From an uncultured bacterium (GTDB lineage Bacteria; Verrucomicrobiota; Kiritimatiellia; CAIKKV01; CAIJXV01), in assembly GCA_903824675.1 (NCBI GenBank), contig CAIJXV010000116.1, positions 1 through 64,000 on the forward strand: 64,000 nt of DNA, read 5' to 3'. The notes below the pieces were generated by a model. That model was not told where the DNA came from, did no database searches, and was given only the letters and a program-made list of their open reading frames with translations. The translations under genes and the position numbers were made by a program. This document shows, piece by piece, positions 44,762 to 53,190 of this stretch. Within the stretch, counting starts at the first letter, position 1. The number at the start of each line of letters is the position of its first letter.

Positions 44762-46012
44762 TTAACTCCGATAAAAAGCGTTGAAGACTTTGTGGATTCC
44801 CGCCGCGGTTTCATTGACATCCTGATCGGTGTACCCGACCCCCAGACTAATCGTGATCGCCGTCTCGATCAACCGCTTGTGGTTGGGGGTCTGCGTGTAA
44901 TCGTAAGTGTATTTGCGCCCATCCGGCTGAACAAACGGATAGCGGTTCCGGGGCTCTTCCAACCAGGGACGCACAATCCGATCCCGAAACAGAGCGCGCT
45001 GTATCAAATCATACCCGCCATAGGAGGACAGATTGATCCCTTCCGCCTGCAGGGCCTTGACCAGTTCATCCCGCGTCCCGTCCAAGTGCGCGGGGTCGGT
45101 CAGCAAAGCGCTCCACCAATAACTCGAATAGGAGCCGGGAAGGCCGGAAATCATCCGTGCACCGCGCAACCCTTTGAGCTTTTCCTCCAGTTGTAAACCG
45201 ATGGCATGATGACGGCTGGTGATGGCATCCACTTTATCGAGTTGGGCCAGGGCCACCGCCCCCTGGAGCTCGCTCATCCGGTAATTCATTCCGTGATGGG
45301 CCTGGCGTTGCTCGCCAGTAAACAAGCGATCGTAATGTTTGTCGGAATAATTGGATACGCGCCGGTAGAGGGTCTCATCGGCCAACGCGACAAAGCCCCC
45401 ATCGCCAGTGGAAATATGCTTGAAATCATTGGTCGAATAGGCTCCGGCTGTACCCCATGTTCCCACCAGGCGTCCATTCAATCGCGTGCCCCACGACTGG
45501 GCACAATCTTCGACCACCCCGATTCCCCGCGCGCGGCAGAGGGCATCTATTTCGTCCATTGGCGCCGGATACCCGGCCAGATGAACCACGACTACGGCGC
45601 GGGTGTGGGACGTGATCCGGGCCGCCACGCTCGCGGCGGTCGGTTGCAGATTCTCGGCGCAATCGCAAAACACCGGAACCGCGCCTTCTTCGATGATGCC
45701 GATCACACTGCCGGAATCGGTATTGGGCGTGACAATCACCTCATCGCCCGGTCCAATACCGCAGGCGATCAATCCCAAATGAACGGCCGCCGAACCACTG
45801 CTACAGGGCACGACATACGGCTGCCCGGTATAGGCCTTCATCTTTTCACAAGCCTGCTTCACCTGGGTGCCCATACCGTAAAACAGCGTGTTCTGCTCCA
45901 GTGCTTCCCGCAACTGTTGAAGTTCACTCTCACCGAATCGCTTGGCGACGCCATACGGCGTGGTCTTGGTTTTAGGTCCGCCATTGATCGCTAAATTTGA
46001 ATCGTTACGCAT
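44762..46012 (-). CDS. DegT/DnrJ/EryC1/StrS-family aminotransferase
   Basis: The 416-residue PLP enzyme contains the family's N-terminal AINGGPKTKTTPYG, VPCSSGSAAVHLGLIACGIG, VVHLAGYPAPMDEIDALC, GVVEDCAQSWGT and the PLP lysine in STNDFKHISTGDGG. Such enzymes make amino sugars or, when paired with catabolic enzymes, act on keto-sugars. Here it precedes a heparinase-like gene by two bases, so a role with uronic or amino sugars is plausible but unproven. An AAGGAG site precedes the ATG. Identification of the family is secure, the substrate is not. Confidence 0.88.
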   Translation of the reverse strand: MRNDSNLAINGGPKTKTTPYGVAKRFGESELQQLREALEQNTLFYGMGTQVKQACEKMKAYTGQPYVVPCSSGSAAVHLGLIACGIGPGDEVIVTPNTDSGSVIGIIEEGAVPVFCDCAENLQPTAASVAARITSHTRAVVVVHLAGYPAPMDEIDALCRARGIGVVEDCAQSWGTRLNGRLVGTWGTAGAYSTNDFKHISTGDGGFVALADETLYRRVSNYSDKHYDRLFTGEQRQAHHGMNYRMSELQGAVALAQLDKVDAITSRHHAIGLQLEEKLKGLRGARMISGLPGSYSSYWWSALLTDPAHLDGTRDELVKALQAEGINLSSYGGYDLIQRALFRDRIVRPWLEEPRNRYPFVQPDGRKYTYDYTQTPNHKRLIETAITISLGVGYTDQDVNETAAGIHKVFNAFYRS

Positions 46013-46052
46013 ACCTGCTCCTTAACAATAAAAAGTTTACCCGCCATTCCCT

Positions 46053-46319
46053 TTAAGCGGCATGTGCCGACGGACCGTCTTCCCGCCGCATGCGTTCATT
46101 ACAGCAACGGGGGGTAAAATTGACATTCCCGGCAATCCAAACCGCCACCTCGGAACCACAAATGGGGCACCGGTAAAACGGCACACGGCGCTCCTGCGCG
46201 ACCATAACCGTGTTACAACACACCGGCTCGAAAGCGCCATGCCGTCGGGCCAAAACCACAATTTCCGCCTGACAGATAGGACACCGGTAAACCAGACCTC
46301 GGGGCGATAGTAGACTCAT
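46053..46319 (-). CDS. Protein with two desulforedoxin-like Cys4 modules
   Basis: The 88-residue product has two repeats of a CPIC-x(n)-CCN pattern (YRCPICQAEIVVLARRH ... VCCNTVM and YRCPICGSEVAVWIAGN ... RCCNERM). This matches the desulforedoxin fold that binds Fe or Zn through CxxC plus adjacent CC, as in the N-terminus of desulfoferrodoxin. The catalytic superoxide-reductase domain is missing. It begins one base after the stop of a sister gene with a single copy. A redox or metal-binding role against oxygen stress is likely from the family. Starts upstream of 46319 are possible in frame. Confidence 0.65.
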   Translation of the reverse strand: MSLLSPRGLVYRCPICQAEIVVLARRHGAFEPVCCNTVMVAQERRVPFYRCPICGSEVAVWIAGNVNFTPRCCNERMRREDGPSAHAA

Positions 46320-46320
46320 C

Positions 46321-46530
46321 TTAAGCGCCCCGCTTCGCTTCCGGTTCGTGAATCGGTTCCATGGATTGGCCACAGCAATTTAAATCCAGCACCCCTGTGC
46401 CCCCCCGGGTCACCATGACCAGGTTGCCACATACCCGGCAGGCATAAGCCGTTCCCACATGAATCGTCAGGGCCTCTTCCCAATCCCCGAGACTCCAATC
46501 GGTTGCCCGCGGTTCCTTGCTATTTGCCAT
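46321..46530 (-). CDS. Small single desulforedoxin-like protein
   Basis: The 69-residue product has one ACRVCGNLVMVTRGGTG ... NCCGQSMEPI module, i.e. CxxC plus CC as in desulforedoxin. The first 28 residues are an extra, charged N-terminus. A GGAGGAGA site precedes the ATG. It is co-oriented with, and one base from, the two-module gene, giving three such centres in about 480 bases. A rubredoxin-like electron carrier role or a role as a metal sensor cannot be told apart. Confidence 0.7.
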   Translation of the reverse strand: MANSKEPRATDWSLGDWEEALTIHVGTAYACRVCGNLVMVTRGGTGVLDLNCCGQSMEPIHEPEAKRGA

Positions 46531-46556
46531 GATGATCTCCTCCGGATTGACGGCTT

Positions 46557-46585
46557 AAAATGCCATGCCCCGCCCCCCCTGTCAA
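46557..46585 (-). promoter_or_regulatory. Weak promoter candidate for desulforedoxin-like genes
   Basis: A perfect TTGACA -35 lies on the minus strand at 46585-46580. The best -10 is poor (CATTTT at 46562-46557, spacer 17, or TTTTAA with 19). It is about 27 bases from the gene start. The spacer is very G-rich. Confidence 0.3.
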
Positions 46586-46748
46586 TCGCGTAAAACCGCC
46601 GGGGTGACTGCACCGACATATGACCCCATGGGGGGAAAGTCGCAAGAATCCGTAAGCCGACTTATGATTTGAAGGAAGGCAAACTGATGCCCCACCCGGG
46701 TGCCCTCTCATAGCGCAACGAAACCTAAAGACGCACAGTCCTTCGACA

Positions 46749-46778
46749 TTGGACAAATACCGTATAACCCGATATAGT
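46749..46778 (+). promoter_or_regulatory. Promoter of pyrC, predicts a leaderless mRNA
   Basis: TTGGAC (46749-46754) and TATAGT (46773-46778) have an 18-bp spacer. Transcription would start 7 bases after the -10 box, at or next to the ATG at 46785. No Shine-Dalgarno sequence precedes that ATG, so leaderless initiation is likely. Confidence 0.55.
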
Positions 46779-46784
46779 AGCCAC

Positions 46785-48068
46785 ATGCTGATCTGGACCC
46801 ATATTCATAACGCCCGGCTCATTGATCCGGCCACGAAGATCGATCGATCTGGCGATCTCTGGATCTACCAGGGACGCATCGCAGCGCCCCCTTCCCCTCT
46901 GCCGCATCGAGGCGAAATAACGGAGATCGACGCCCAGGGACTGGTCGTCACCCCGGCCTTCATCGATCTCCATGTCCATCTTCGTGAGCCCGGCAACGAG
47001 GCCGCCGAAACCGTGTATTCCGGTGCACGCGCCGCCGCGCGAGGTGGTTTTTCCACCCTGGTCGCCATGCCCAACACCCAACCACCGCTCGATCGCCCCG
47101 AGCGGATCCAACAACAACTCGCGCTGGCGGCCCAACAACCCTTTGCCTCCATCCTGCCCTCGGCCTGTCTCACCCGCGATCGCGCGGGACGTGAACCGGC
47201 CGATCTCGCGGCTCTCGCCCAGGCCGGCGCCATCGCCTTTACGGATGACGGATCAACCGTCCCCGATGAAACCCTCCTTGAACGCCTCGCCCGGGAAGCC
47301 CATCGCCTCCAGCGCCCGATCCTCGACCATGCCCTCGACCACCACCTCGCCGCCAACGGTGTGATGCATGCCGGCGACCGCGCCCAAAGTCTGGGGATGC
47401 CCGGTATTTCATCCGAGGCTGAATCCCTCATCGTTGCCCGCGATATCCGGTTGGCGGAACGGACGGGCTGCAGGTTCCATATCCAGCACCTCTCAGCCCG
47501 GGAGTCGGTTGATCTCATTCGCTCAGCCCAACAGCGGGGCCTGCCAGTTTCGGCCGAAGCCACGCCCCATCATCTGGACCTGACCGACGCCGATGTCCAA
47601 CCCGATTCAGCCGATGCCAAGATGGCGCCGCCCCTCCGCTCCGCGGAAGATCGGGATGCCTTGCTCCAAGCCGTGGTCGATGGCGTGATTTCCTGCCTCG
47701 CCACCGATCACGCCCCTCATACCGTCGAAGCCAAGGCCCGCGGACTCAAACTCGGTCCTTTTGGCATCGTCGGACTTGAAACCGCCATCGGCATCACCTA
47801 TCCCCGGCTCGTCCGTTCCGGGCGGATGACCCTCGTCGAATGGATTCGTCGATGGACCACCGGCCCGGCACAAATCCTGAACCTTCCCCCCCCTTCCCTG
47901 GCTCTCGGTTCCCCTGCCAACCTGGTGTTTCTCGATTTGGAAAAAGAATGGACCGTCTGTCCAGCGGAATTCGCCAGTCGCTCCCACAATACTCCCTGGA
48001 ATGGACGCCGTTGCGTCGGCCGGGCCGTGGGCACCCTCCGCAACGGAAACTGGACCTGGCGTGAATAA
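46785..48068 (+). CDS. pyrC: Dihydroorotase, type I
   Basis: PyrC cyclises carbamoyl-aspartate to dihydroorotate in pyrimidine synthesis. The product of about 427 residues shows the metal-binding FIDLHVHLREPGNE, MPNTQPPLD, FTDDGSTV, FHIQHLSARESV and CLATDHAPHT motifs of type I (multidomain-like) dihydroorotases. An in-frame TTG at 46749 lies inside the -35 box, so the ATG at 46785 was chosen. It has no visible ribosome binding site. Downstream, GGAAC-CGTA-GTTCC at 48074-48087 may be a weak hairpin terminator. The gene is alone, with no other pyr gene nearby. Confidence 0.93.
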   Translation: MLIWTHIHNARLIDPATKIDRSGDLWIYQGRIAAPPSPLPHRGEITEIDAQGLVVTPAFIDLHVHLREPGNEAAETVYSGARAAARGGFSTLVAMPNTQPPLDRPERIQQQLALAAQQPFASILPSACLTRDRAGREPADLAALAQAGAIAFTDDGSTVPDETLLERLAREAHRLQRPILDHALDHHLAANGVMHAGDRAQSLGMPGISSEAESLIVARDIRLAERTGCRFHIQHLSARESVDLIRSAQQRGLPVSAEATPHHLDLTDADVQPDSADAKMAPPLRSAEDRDALLQAVVDGVISCLATDHAPHTVEAKARGLKLGPFGIVGLETAIGITYPRLVRSGRMTLVEWIRRWTTGPAQILNLPPPSLALGSPANLVFLDLEKEWTVCPAEFASRSHNTPWNGRRCVGRAVGTLRNGNWTWRE

Positions 48069-48252
48069 AAAAAGGAACCGTAGTTCCCAAGCGTCGGCGG
48101 ATATTGGCAGATCAGTTCGCCTTTTGATGTAGATAAAAACGTGCAACTTTTCCCTAAATAGGGTAAATCAACCTCAAAACGATAATGTTCCTCAAATCAA
48201 TTTCTGATGTTGAATCCCGTCTGCGCAAACAATCCATAAGAGAAAACGATCC

Positions 48253-49332
48253 ATGAGCAAACTTCATGCAGGCAAAGTCATCACGGTCTGCGGCCCAATG
48301 GATCCCGCCCGTCTCGGACGGGTGCTGATGCATGAGCACCTGCACAGTGATATGTGCGAAGAAGACCCGGCCAATTTCGGACTCCCGTCGGCACCCCGGC
48401 CGACTCCGGAAAATCCGTACCCCCTCCCCTTCCGAACCGAGGAAAAGCCGATGAGCCCCAAGCGGCTTCAATATCTGCTCGATGATGCCGTTCCGCTCCT
48501 CCAGCAGGCCAAGACCGAACACGGCATGAATGCTTATTGCGATGTGACCATGCCCCCCTGGCGAGCCTGGCCGGATGTATATGCCAAGATCTCCCGGGCC
48601 TCCGGCGTCCAGATCATTCTGGCCACCGGCTTTTATCGGGAAATCGAATTGGGTAAATATTGGGCTAAAACCCCCGACTTGCAAATCTGGCCCTTTGTCC
48701 GTAAGGCCTCCGTCGAGGAACTCGCCGACTTCTGTATTCGCGAAATTCTCGAGGGAATTCACGGTACCGAAGTTCATGCCGGATGTCTTAAACTCGGAAC
48801 CAGTCTGCCGTCGATGACCGAACTGGAGAAAAAAACCTTCCGTGCCGCCGCCCGGGCGTGGAAACAAACCGGCGTCCATATCACGACCCATTGCACCTGG
48901 TTGGGATCTGAAACCAGCCAATTGACCATCCTGGACAATGAAGGGGTGGATTTGCGGCGCGTGGTCATCGGACATGTCGCCGGGCACCTGATGAATCCGG
49001 GCTATCGGAATACCATTTTGTCATGGATGGGTCGGGGTGCGAATTTCATGCCGACGAATCTCAACGTAACCCGCCCGGAGCATTGGCGCCCGTTGATCGA
49101 GGCCATCCATCAAGTTTTCGAGGCAGGGCATGGCGACAAACTGCTCTTTGGAATGGATCACGGTTATTGTACCGAAACCGGCGTGTTTGAGCGGGTCCAG
49201 TTCATGCCCCAACCCCCCTGGATGTATATGTTTCAAAACGTTCTGCCGGCTTTCCGTGCGCTGGGATTGACGGCTGTCGAAGAACAGACCATCCTGTGCG
49301 ACAATCCCCGCCGGATCCTCCCGGTCCAATAA
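48253..49332 (+). CDS. Phosphotriesterase-family amidohydrolase
   Basis: The 359-residue product belongs to the phosphotriesterase (PTE) branch of amidohydrolases. The metal ligands are visible: LMHEHLH with H27 and H29, the carbamylated Lys candidate in HAGCLKLGTS, TTHC, VIGHVAGH and the Asp of GMDHGYC. Members are lactonases, sugar lactonases or phosphodiesterases, and the substrate here is unknown. The start context has no strong Shine-Dalgarno sequence. A 12-base palindrome (CCCTAAATAGGG, 48152-48163) sits in the 184-base leader and may be an operator. Confidence 0.85.
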   Translation: MSKLHAGKVITVCGPMDPARLGRVLMHEHLHSDMCEEDPANFGLPSAPRPTPENPYPLPFRTEEKPMSPKRLQYLLDDAVPLLQQAKTEHGMNAYCDVTMPPWRAWPDVYAKISRASGVQIILATGFYREIELGKYWAKTPDLQIWPFVRKASVEELADFCIREILEGIHGTEVHAGCLKLGTSLPSMTELEKKTFRAAARAWKQTGVHITTHCTWLGSETSQLTILDNEGVDLRRVVIGHVAGHLMNPGYRNTILSWMGRGANFMPTNLNVTRPEHWRPLIEAIHQVFEAGHGDKLLFGMDHGYCTETGVFERVQFMPQPPWMYMFQNVLPAFRALGLTAVEEQTILCDNPRRILPVQ

Positions 49333-49447
49333 AAATCGATCCACTAAAATCCACTTGCAAATCGGCATTTTGGGGTTAAAGTTGCGAATGGAAAGAGCAT
49401 AGCAAAGTCCGGAGGGTTGGTTGAAATCAAGCGGAAGGTCGTCCGCG

Positions 49448-51160
49448 ATGAAAACTGCGCCATCCCATTTTTTTCAGTCGCTGAAGTGGAGCCTGCTGGC
49501 TGGCATGGTGCTCCTGCCCATTGTGATCCTGGGGATCGTAGCGATTTATTTTGCCTCCCAGTCGGTGCGCTCATCTGTGGCAGATGGGAATGCAACGGCG
49601 GCCTATATCAGCGCCGAACTGGTCGGCCGGGAAATTGAGTCGAGTATCAGTCTCGGCAAGGCCGTTGCAGGTCTTCCGAATATGATCGAGGCGGTAATCA
49701 ACCACGACGAAGAAGCGGTCCGGGCGCGACTCCAACCCGTGATCCGGGCTTATCCGCGGGTCGACCGGATCTTCATCACGGATCTTTCCGGCACGCTTTG
49801 GTGTGATTACCCACCCGCACCGGAGTCCTTCGGCCGGAACTTCAGCGATCGGGATTGGTACCGGGGGGTGACCAACGGGTGGTTGCCGTATGTTTCGGAG
49901 GTGTATCAACGGAATGCCGAACCCAAACCGCTGGTCGTGGCCATTGCCCTGCCCCTGCGGGATCGCGAGGGAACTTTGCTTGGAATTCTGGTCTTGCAAC
50001 ACCGACTGGACAGCTTGACTGAGTGGTTCAAACGAATTCAATTCGGCGCCCAAGGCAATATCTTTCTGATCGATCATACCGGCACCATCGCGGCCCATCC
50101 GCGAATCGACATCAAGTCCTCATTACGCGAAGAGTACCTTACGGTCCCCTTGATCCGGGCCGGGCTTCAGGGGATAACCCACTCCGGGACCTACCGCGAT
50201 CCGCTAACCGGGATCACGATGGTCGCCGCCGTCGTGCCGGTCGTTTTGACACAACATTCATGGGTGGCCGTAGCCTGCCAGCCGGAGTCATTGGCCTACG
50301 AACCGGCACGGCTCTTGCGCATGCGGATTGGAGGCGCAGCGAGCCTCCTGGCCTTGGTCGCCGTGGCGGTCGTTCTGATTCTCGGCTGGATCAGCCAAAA
50401 GAATCTGCGCCTGACGCGACAGATCTCGATGCAGAATGAGGAATTAAAGCGAATCAATGCCGACCAGGAACGCCAGGCGGCACAATTGGAAGTCGCGAAT
50501 CGCGACCTCGAATCGTTCAGTTATTCCGTGTCTCATGATTTACGGGCGCCGCTCCGCAGTATGGACGGGTTCAGCCAGGCGCTCATGGAAGATTATGCGG
50601 GGCAACTCGACGATCAGGGAAAAGATTATCTCACCCGCATCCGGCTGGCCTGCCAACGCATGTCGAGGTTGATAGACGATCTCCTGAACTTATCCCACGT
50701 TTCACGAGCCACCATGCAACGGGATTCAGTGGACTTGAGCGCCCTGATCCAGACCCTGGCCGACCAACTTCGACTCGAACAGCCCGAGCGGACCGTGGAA
50801 TTCATCATCGCGCCCAGCATCCGGGTGATGGGGGACTCACGACTGTTGGCCATCGCGATGGAGAATCTCCTGCGAAACGCCTGGAAGTTCACGGGGCGGA
50901 CACCGCACCCCGTGATTGAATTCGGCGTCAACCAGCACGAGGGACAGTCCCAGTATTTCATCCGCGACAACGGCGCTGGTTTCGACATGATGTACGCCAA
51001 TAAGTTGTTCACGCCGTTCCAGCGCCTGCACTCCACGGAGGCATTCCCCGGAACCGGCATCGGATTGGCAATCGTGCAGCGCATTATCCGGCGCCATGGG
51101 GGAACGGTCGGCGCCGAAGGGCAACCCGAAAAAGGGGCTACCTTCTTTTTCACCTTATGA
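49448..51160 (+). CDS. Membrane sensor histidine kinase with Cache domain
   Basis: The product of about 570 residues has a first membrane helix at residues 14-35, a periplasmic dCache sensor domain (FITDLSGTLWCDYPPAPESF, DRDWYRGV, GNIFLIDHTGTIAAHP) and a second helix near residue 300. A HisKA domain follows with the phospho-acceptor H363 in YSVSHDLRAPLRSMDGF, then an HATPase domain (NLLRNAWKF, DNGAGFDM, GTGIGLAIVQRIIRRHGG). The SHDLRAPLR form is typical of phytochrome-like kinases. The ATG at 49448 follows GGAAGG by 11 bases; a TTG at 49421 is an alternative. Two response regulators follow on the same strand. Confidence 0.92.
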   Translation: MKTAPSHFFQSLKWSLLAGMVLLPIVILGIVAIYFASQSVRSSVADGNATAAYISAELVGREIESSISLGKAVAGLPNMIEAVINHDEEAVRARLQPVIRAYPRVDRIFITDLSGTLWCDYPPAPESFGRNFSDRDWYRGVTNGWLPYVSEVYQRNAEPKPLVVAIALPLRDREGTLLGILVLQHRLDSLTEWFKRIQFGAQGNIFLIDHTGTIAAHPRIDIKSSLREEYLTVPLIRAGLQGITHSGTYRDPLTGITMVAAVVPVVLTQHSWVAVACQPESLAYEPARLLRMRIGGAASLLALVAVAVVLILGWISQKNLRLTRQISMQNEELKRINADQERQAAQLEVANRDLESFSYSVSHDLRAPLRSMDGFSQALMEDYAGQLDDQGKDYLTRIRLACQRMSRLIDDLLNLSHVSRATMQRDSVDLSALIQTLADQLRLEQPERTVEFIIAPSIRVMGDSRLLAIAMENLLRNAWKFTGRTPHPVIEFGVNQHEGQSQYFIRDNGAGFDMMYANKLFTPFQRLHSTEAFPGTGIGLAIVQRIIRRHGGTVGAEGQPEKGATFFFTL

Positions 51161-51206
51161 GGAAGCGTTCGGCAAGACGTCCGAACAGCAAAGAATGGAG
51201 GCGGAT

Positions 51207-51647
51207 ATGCGAAGTAAACGGATTCTGTTGGTGGAAGATAACCCGGACGATGTCGCCCTGGCAATCCGGGCTTTCAAAAAAAATAACATTGCGAACGAAA
51301 TAAAAGTCATCGGAGATGGCGAAGAGGCACTCGACTTCCTGTTCGCCCGTGGAATTTATACCGGTGAGGCGTCCCAGCCGCTGCCGGAGGTCATGTTGCT
51401 GGATCTTAAACTCCCCAAAGTGGAGGGACTCGAAGTGCTGCGGCAGATCCGGGCATATCCCCGCACCCACCTGCTCCCGGTAGTGATTTTAACCTCCTCC
51501 CACGAGGACCGCGACTTAGTGGCAGGGTACAGCCTGGGAGCTAATAGTTACATCCAGAAACCGGTCGACTTCAACCAGTTTACCGAGGCGATTCGGCAGT
51601 TGGGCATGTATTGGCTCGTTTTAAACGAATCCCCGCCCATCCTCTGA
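51207..51647 (+). CDS. Single-domain response regulator (Rcp1-like)
   Basis: The 146-residue receiver domain keeps the acidic pocket E10-D11, the phospho-acceptor D66 in VMLLDLKLPK, the Thr/Ser switch (VVILTSSHE) and K118 in YIQKPVD. There is no output domain. It closely resembles Rcp1-type regulators that pair with phytochrome-like kinases, matching the kinase just upstream. The ATG at 51207 follows GGAGG by 5 bases; a start at 51195 is possible but lacks such a site. It would pass phosphate on or act as a sink. Confidence 0.92.
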   Translation: MRSKRILLVEDNPDDVALAIRAFKKNNIANEIKVIGDGEEALDFLFARGIYTGEASQPLPEVMLLDLKLPKVEGLEVLRQIRAYPRTHLLPVVILTSSHEDRDLVAGYSLGANSYIQKPVDFNQFTEAIRQLGMYWLVLNESPPIL

Positions 51648-51666
51648 GCCCGAAAGGACGCTCGAT

Positions 51667-52812
51667 ATGAGCGAGTTATTGCGGGTGCTGATTGTCGAAG
51701 ATTCCGAAGACGACACGCTCCTCCTGGTTCGCGTGTTGCGGACGGCTGGCTACGATACGGTTTTTCGCCGGGTCCAAAGCGAGCCGGAAATGGTCGCGGC
51801 ACTGGATGCCCAAAGCTGGGACATCGTCCTCTCGGATCACAGTATGCCCGGCTTCAGTTCGGGACAAGCCCTCAAGTTGGTGCGGGACCGGGGATTGGAC
51901 ACTCCTTTTATCATCGTTTCGGGTATGATTGGCGAGGCCGCCGCCGTGGAAGCGATGAGAGCCGGCGCTCAAGATTATATCATGAAAGGACAATTCGCGC
52001 GGCTGGCCCCAGCGATCGGACGGGAGTTACGCGACGCGCAAGCCCGACGCGAACAGGTGTTGGCCGAAAAGGCTTTGTTGGCCCAGTCCGAAGAAATGCG
52101 GATTGCACGGGATATCCAGGAAGGACTTTTCCCTGCGGAAATGCCCCGGATCGACGGCTATGACATCGCAGGACTGTCGCGACCCGCCGAAGCCACAGGC
52201 GGGGATTATTTCGACTTCTTCCCCTTGCGGGACGGGAATCTGGGCCTCGTGGTGGGGGATGTGACCGGCCACGGCATCGGTCCCGCGCTCCTCATGAGCG
52301 ACGTTCGCGCCTGCCTTCGCGCCCTGGCACAGACCTGCAACGGCATTGGGGAAATCTTAACCCATGCCAACCGATTGCTGGAAGTGGACCTCGGCGAGGA
52401 TCGCTTTATCACGCTGATCGTCGCCAGCCTGAATGCCGGGAAACGCCGGCTGGAATATATGAATGCCGGCCACCCAACCGCCCGCGTACTGGGGAGGGAT
52501 GGCACCGTGAAGGCCCAGATGACAGCCACCGCGCCCGCATTGGGACTGAATCGCGACGGCCTTTTCCCGGCGGTCGAAGTCGTTCAGTTGGAGCCGGGAG
52601 ATTTGGTGCTGTTTCTCACGGACGGGGTACTGGAATCGGCATCGGCGACCGGAGAGGAATTCGGCGCCGAACGCGTCTTGCAAGTGGTGCGCGAAAACTC
52701 CGGGGCGACCGCCCTCCAAATAGTGAACGCGGTGGCGGATGCCGTCCACCGATTTACCGAACCGGCGGCTCAGCAGGACGACATCACGATCGTGGTGTTG
52801 AAGGTGGGCTGA
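51667..52812 (+). CDS. Response regulator with PP2C-type phosphatase output (RsbU-like)
   Basis: The 381-residue protein has a receiver domain (D11-D12 region, phospho-acceptor D57 in VLSDHSMPG, K107 in YIMKGQF), a short coiled-coil linker at about 120-150 and a PP2C/SpoIIE-type phosphatase domain. In the latter, D180 and D183 (GGDYFDFF) and D198 (VGDVTGHG) bind metals, with QQDDITIVVLK at the end. Such proteins dephosphorylate anti-anti-sigma factors, but no anti-sigma partner is in the window. It is last of the kinase-regulator set, so one stimulus likely drives both regulators. Confidence 0.92.
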   Translation: MSELLRVLIVEDSEDDTLLLVRVLRTAGYDTVFRRVQSEPEMVAALDAQSWDIVLSDHSMPGFSSGQALKLVRDRGLDTPFIIVSGMIGEAAAVEAMRAGAQDYIMKGQFARLAPAIGRELRDAQARREQVLAEKALLAQSEEMRIARDIQEGLFPAEMPRIDGYDIAGLSRPAEATGGDYFDFFPLRDGNLGLVVGDVTGHGIGPALLMSDVRACLRALAQTCNGIGEILTHANRLLEVDLGEDRFITLIVASLNAGKRRLEYMNAGHPTARVLGRDGTVKAQMTATAPALGLNRDGLFPAVEVVQLEPGDLVLFLTDGVLESASATGEEFGAERVLQVVRENSGATALQIVNAVADAVHRFTEPAAQQDDITIVVLKVG

Positions 52813-52814
52813 AC

Positions 52815-53141
52815 CTAGAAGGTGTCCATCAACTGGTAATATTCTTTAAGGGAAGCCAGCGATTTAACGGTCGCGTCGAATAGAAACCAACTGAGGACCA
52901 GAATGACAACGGTCAGCCCGATTTTCCAGGGCCATTGGGTTTGCGGCCGCCACCAAATCAAGGGCAAGGCCAGGGGCCCGACACACCCGACGGCTAACAC
53001 GATGAAGGAGGTGCTGAAATACCATTGCCGTTTTTTCCCCGACGCGGAGGTTCGGGCATCCTGATTCAGGAACTCGCCGCAGTGCTTGCATTTTATCGCG
53101 GCATCCTGAATGTCTTCCGCACAGAACGGGCATTTTTTCAT
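52815..53141 (-). CDS. Zinc-ribbon membrane protein
   Basis: The 108-residue product starts with a four-Cys zinc ribbon (KKCPFCAEDIQDAAIKCKHC) of the DUF-type 'zinc ribbon plus helices' group. Two predicted membrane helices follow (residues about 43-63 and 73-93). The ribbon would face the cytoplasm. Its stop is two bases from the convergent PP2C gene. Homologues are widespread and of unknown function; the present one has no clear partner. Confidence 0.75.
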   Translation of the reverse strand: MKKCPFCAEDIQDAAIKCKHCGEFLNQDARTSASGKKRQWYFSTSFIVLAVGCVGPLALPLIWWRPQTQWPWKIGLTVVILVLSWFLFDATVKSLASLKEYYQLMDTF

Positions 53142-53190
53142 GTGGGGCCAGTATACAAAATGGATTCGCCAGGCGCCATCCTATTGTACC

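Noticed and set aside
48152-48163. 12-base palindrome upstream of the phosphotriesterase gene
   Set aside because: It is too short and single to call an operator; noted only with the gene.
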